In this document: in pieces, positions 60,836 through 64,000 of the stretch
Layout of the letters: the number at the start of each line of letters is the position of its first letter
How positions within the stretch are numbered: the first letter of the stretch is position 1
DNA from: Globisporangium splendens
Taxonomy: Eukaryota > Oomycota > Peronosporomycetes > Pythiales > Pythiaceae
NCBI GenBank assembly: GCA_006386115.1
Contig: VFIW01000002.1
Coordinates: 806,001-870,000 of the forward strand
Length of the DNA stretch: 64,000 nucleotides
Direction: 5' to 3'
Notes under the pieces: model-generated
The model's input: the letters and a program-made list of their open reading frames with translations, nothing else
What the model was told of the DNA's origin: nothing
Database searches by the model: none
Translations under genes and position numbers: made by a program

Positions 60836-63800
60836 ATGCGCTTCGTCGGCGCTGCGCTCGCCGCTGCGATCACCTGCAGCTTCGCCTCCTTTGCGACGAG
60901 CAAATCGTGCGCCAACGTCCCCACTGGCGAGCTCTCGCTCACGTGCAACGGCGCGTGCGGCACGAACGAGCCGTGCCTCGCAGGCGCCATGGCCACGAGC
61001 GCGTGCCGATGCATCGACATCGACAAAGCAACACCCAACGATTTCTCAAAGTTCACGCTGTTTGTTCCGTTTGGCAAGTACAAAAGCCCGCAGGAGCTCG
61101 CGGGCCAGCCGACGCCTTCCGAAGTGGTCAAGGGCAACAACGCCACGACCACCTACCCGTGGGTCAGCAACGACGATCTCACCAAGATCACGTCCCTGAA
61201 CCTCTCCAGCGCGACCAAAGCCGTGTACGTACAGCGGCGCGTTTCCTATCGTGCGTGCACTATTTTGTGGTGCTCATAATGTTATTTCTATTACGTGATT
61301 GAGACAGGTACATCTATGGTGGCAGCAGCTTTACAGGGTTGACGCGAAACCACGTCGCGAACATCGAGTTTGGTGGCAAATTTCTCACTGCCCAGACCCA
61401 AGTGACGACGCTCGTGCTCAGGAACCTGAACCTCGGGTCTTCAGTCAATGCGCTGGCGGCGTTTTTTCCTGCGTATGTTAACTTTCTCGACCTCACGAAC
61501 GGCTTGATCACGGAATTTCCCGCCAACATCGTCATAAATCCGCGATATCGAACCCTGTAGGATTGGAAATTGTTTCTTTCACTTGCTGTGGAAATCGGCC
61601 AGAGCTGCGCTTCATCGCGTTTGTTTTTGTACTTATTTTTGCTCTTTTTTTGTCTTGTATGATGACGTAGGTGTTTGAGCTACAACTACATTCAAAATGT
61701 CAACATGAGCCATAAAATGGATGATCTCACGTCACTGTACGTGCACACGGCTATCAGTTCGTTAGATCCACTCGTGAGATTGACCATACGAAATGAGAGG
61801 AGATATGTTGACGCAATAAGGGACCGTGTTTGTCTCTCTGTCCGCTCGCTCGTAGGCTCCTGAATGTGAACAAAATCACCAGCTTCACGGCCGTGTTCCC
61901 AAAACTCACCTACCTGTACGTAACGCTTTTGCTCGTATGCTGGGGAGTGCATGATGCTCAGTTTTTCTCCTTTTGATACCTCGTTGTATCCATGCCTGTG
62001 CAGTGATCTGGCGTTTAATGTCCTGTATGGCGTCCCAGATGTGATCCCAGCACACACGTTTCTTACAACTTTGTGCGTCCTTCTTTCGTTTTGTTGCCGT
62101 ACTCTATCTGCGTGATTGCTGTTGTTATTCACTTGCCTTGTGGATGTTGTGGTGTGGTAGGCATCTAGGCGGGAACACGATCATAACCTTCAACCAGTCC
62201 CACGTCGTCGACACAATCAAAACGCTGTACGTAGCTTCAAAGTCGTATCTAACCTCGCATCGAGCACTGACTCACTTTGGTACGTCTCTCTTTCTGTGAC
62301 CGCGGCGCTGTTAGAACTCTCTTTGACAACAACCTGGAGACTTTCGATGCCTATTTTCCGAATCTTGTGTCGCTGTATGTGTTGTGCAACCTATATATCA
62401 TCATTGCTATTTACCTCCCGTTCTGGGTTTGCTAACTCTCGGATCTCACTGTAATAATGTGTAGCGACTTAAAAGACAACAACCTCAAGTCCATCCCGCC
62501 GAAGATCTTCCAGACCATGACGCTCAAGAAGCTGTACGAAGCCAAGTCTTTGATTCTCTTGAGTACCGAGCGTATGGTCTTTTCAAAATTCTGCGCTTGC
62601 TAACCTAGTCATTGTATGGCTTCATGGATACGCAGGTATCTGGAATACAACAAACTACTTCTCAACTTATCGTTGACCAACGAACAAGCGAATTTCATCT
62701 ACAATCTGGACAACTTCTCGATCGATACCAGGAGTCTGCAAACAGACTGCGCGGCGGCACAGAAGTTTAATTTCTCAAGCTTCGGGTACTCGATTTGCAT
62801 CACTGAGCCAGTGAACACGACGTTGATCACCGGTCCTCGCGTGACGCCGACACTTGCTGTGCCTAGTTCTTCTGGGAGCAGTTCGGCTTCTTCTTCTGGT
62901 TCGGGAAAGATCACGGCTCCAGAACCAGAGTCCAACTCGAGTACTGGTATCATTGTCGGCTGCATCGCTGGTGTTGTTGCACTCATTCTAGTAGTCGGGT
63001 GCTTCTTTTGGTCCAGGAAGCACAGCGTGAAGCACAGTAAACACAACACGAAGACTGAGAGCACGTCAGGGACAGGGGTGATACAAAGCATCGGCACCAA
63101 CTACATTTCTTTATGGAATGACCCAGATTTACTTGCTGTCAAAGTGAGTGCGGACGACGTGCAAGATGTGAGAAAGATCGGCATCGGCGCATACAGCGAG
63201 GTGTGGCTCGTGCGGTTCCGCGGTGCAAGGCTTCTGGCGTCAAAAAGGTTGCGGGAAAGCGAGATCACGCGTCAACGCACCCAGGATTTTATTGAGGAGA
63301 TCAAACTCGTTGCAGTGTTGAAACATCCAAGCATAGTGCAACTAGTCGGGGCAACCTGGATTCGAGAAACCGATCTCCAGGCGCTCTTTGAGTACATGGA
63401 CAATAGCGACTTGCGTGACTACCTGGCTGACCCGACGCTCGCGCACCAATGGAGCACGGAGAAGGTGCAGATCGCGATCGATATCGCGGAAGCGCTGGTA
63501 TATCTGCACTCGTTTTCTCCGCCACTCGTGCACCGCGATCTCAAGTCTCGAAATGTGCTGCTATCGTCGGAAATGCAGGCAAAGCTCACGGATTTTGGTG
63601 TCTCACGATGGCAGTCGGAGCAGCTCACCATGACGGCAGGCGTTGGCACGGGTCGATGGCTCGCGCCAGAAGTGATTGTAGGAGCAAAGGACTATGGTCC
63701 CTCCGCTGACATTTTCTCGTTCGGGGCTGTCCTCGCGGAGCTGGACAGTCATGTGATCCCGTACGATGGCATCCGCAGTTCCAATGGCAACAAACTCGCA

Positions 63801-63989
63801 GATGTCGCGATCCTGCAACTCGTGTCAACGGGCGAGCTGAAACCGAGTCTCACGCCGACGTGCCCCGCGCCGATAGCAGAGCTCGCGATGCGGTGTTTCG
63901 CGTTGGATCCTGCGGATCGTCCGAATGGGCTCGAAGTCGCGTACATCCTTCGTACATATAAGAAGACCATGACCAGTTTTTACGTTTGA
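60836..63989 (+). CDS. LRR receptor-like kinase 3, nine exons
   Basis: Exons 60836-61224, 61308-61556, 61671-61736, 61856-61915, 62004-62072, 62161-62226, 62315-62374, 62465-62533 and 62636-63989, all introns phase 2, total 793 residues. Signal peptide (MRFVGAALAAAITCSFASFATS) precedes the Cys module CANVPTGELSLTCNGACGTNEPC. LRR exons of 66, 60 and 69 nt occur twice in the same order. The juxtamembrane cap (LQTDCAAAQ...YSICI) is followed by a membrane span (GIIVGCIAGVVALILVVGCFFW) and a TKL kinase with GIGAYSEVWLV, LASKRLR, HRDLKSRNVLL, TDFGVSRWQ and GTGRWLAPEV. In the glycine-rich loop the third Gly is Ser (GIGAYSEV). Other catalytic residues are intact. It is complete within the window, ending 11 bp before its edge. 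Confidence 0.94.
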
Positions 63990-64000
63990 GGGAGGATCCA

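Noticed and set aside
1..64000. CRISPR arrays, rRNA genes, riboswitches
   Set aside because: No regularly spaced short repeats with unique spacers, no rRNA core sequences, and the content is eukaryotic.

Overview
The window is nuclear DNA of an oomycete (water mould), most likely from the Pythium/Phytophthora side of the group. The evidence is: short GT-AG introns, leucine-rich-repeat receptor kinases with oomycete-style TKL kinase domains, an elicitin-like GPI-anchored protein, and chromodomain Ty3/Gypsy retrotransposons of the type common in these genomes. No bacterial, plastid or viral backbone is seen.

Layout. 1-636 is the 3' end of a probable amino-acid/cation permease. 637-2252 is gene-poor and holds a long inverted repeat. 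2253-3322 is sideroflexin. 3727-4349 is a five-exon UFM1 gene on the minus strand. 4746-12350 is Gypsy element 1 (coding strand minus, pol frameshifted), flanked by an unusually long 58-bp direct duplication. 12402-17386 is a tandem array of ~950-bp units, each with tRNA-Ser(AGA) and tRNA-Val(AAC). 17387-25047 is Gypsy element 2 (coding strand plus), which cuts off the last array unit. 25931-47401 is a dense run of conserved housekeeping genes: Rpn3, NDUFA13, BRF1, a B-type cyclin, an EF-hand protein, PAM16, IPP isomerase, a secreted Cys-rich protein, the mitochondrial phosphate carrier, Kish/TMEM167, cytochrome c1 and RPAC1. 47936-48073 is a tiny TOM5-like protein. 48454-63989 is a cluster of LRR receptor kinases: two intact genes on minus, one on plus and two plus-strand relics, with an elicitin-like gene and a truncated non-LTR retroelement among them.

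The most interesting material is in the two Gypsy elements. They are clearly diverged, yet share (i) an in-frame A AAA AAC slippery heptamer at the gag end, 8-9 nt before a GC-rich hairpin that contains the gag stop codon, a textbook -1 frameshift signal; (ii) the same primer-binding site; (iii) a palindrome at the start of the LTR; and (iv) a long antisense ORF that starts at or near the 3' LTR, carries a conserved ~60-residue block and a basic NLS-like patch, and ends in a coiled coil overprinting the disordered integrase-chromodomain linker. The LTR of element 2 also has two perfect CRE octamers. A conserved antisense gene in oomycete Gypsy elements is the best candidate here for an undescribed system.

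The receptor-kinase cluster shows a second regularity. Each LRR is on its own exon of 60, 66 or 69 nt, all introns are phase 2, and the plus-strand gene carries the 66-60-69 block twice. Exon boundaries below were set by hand from splice sites, reading frame and family conservation.
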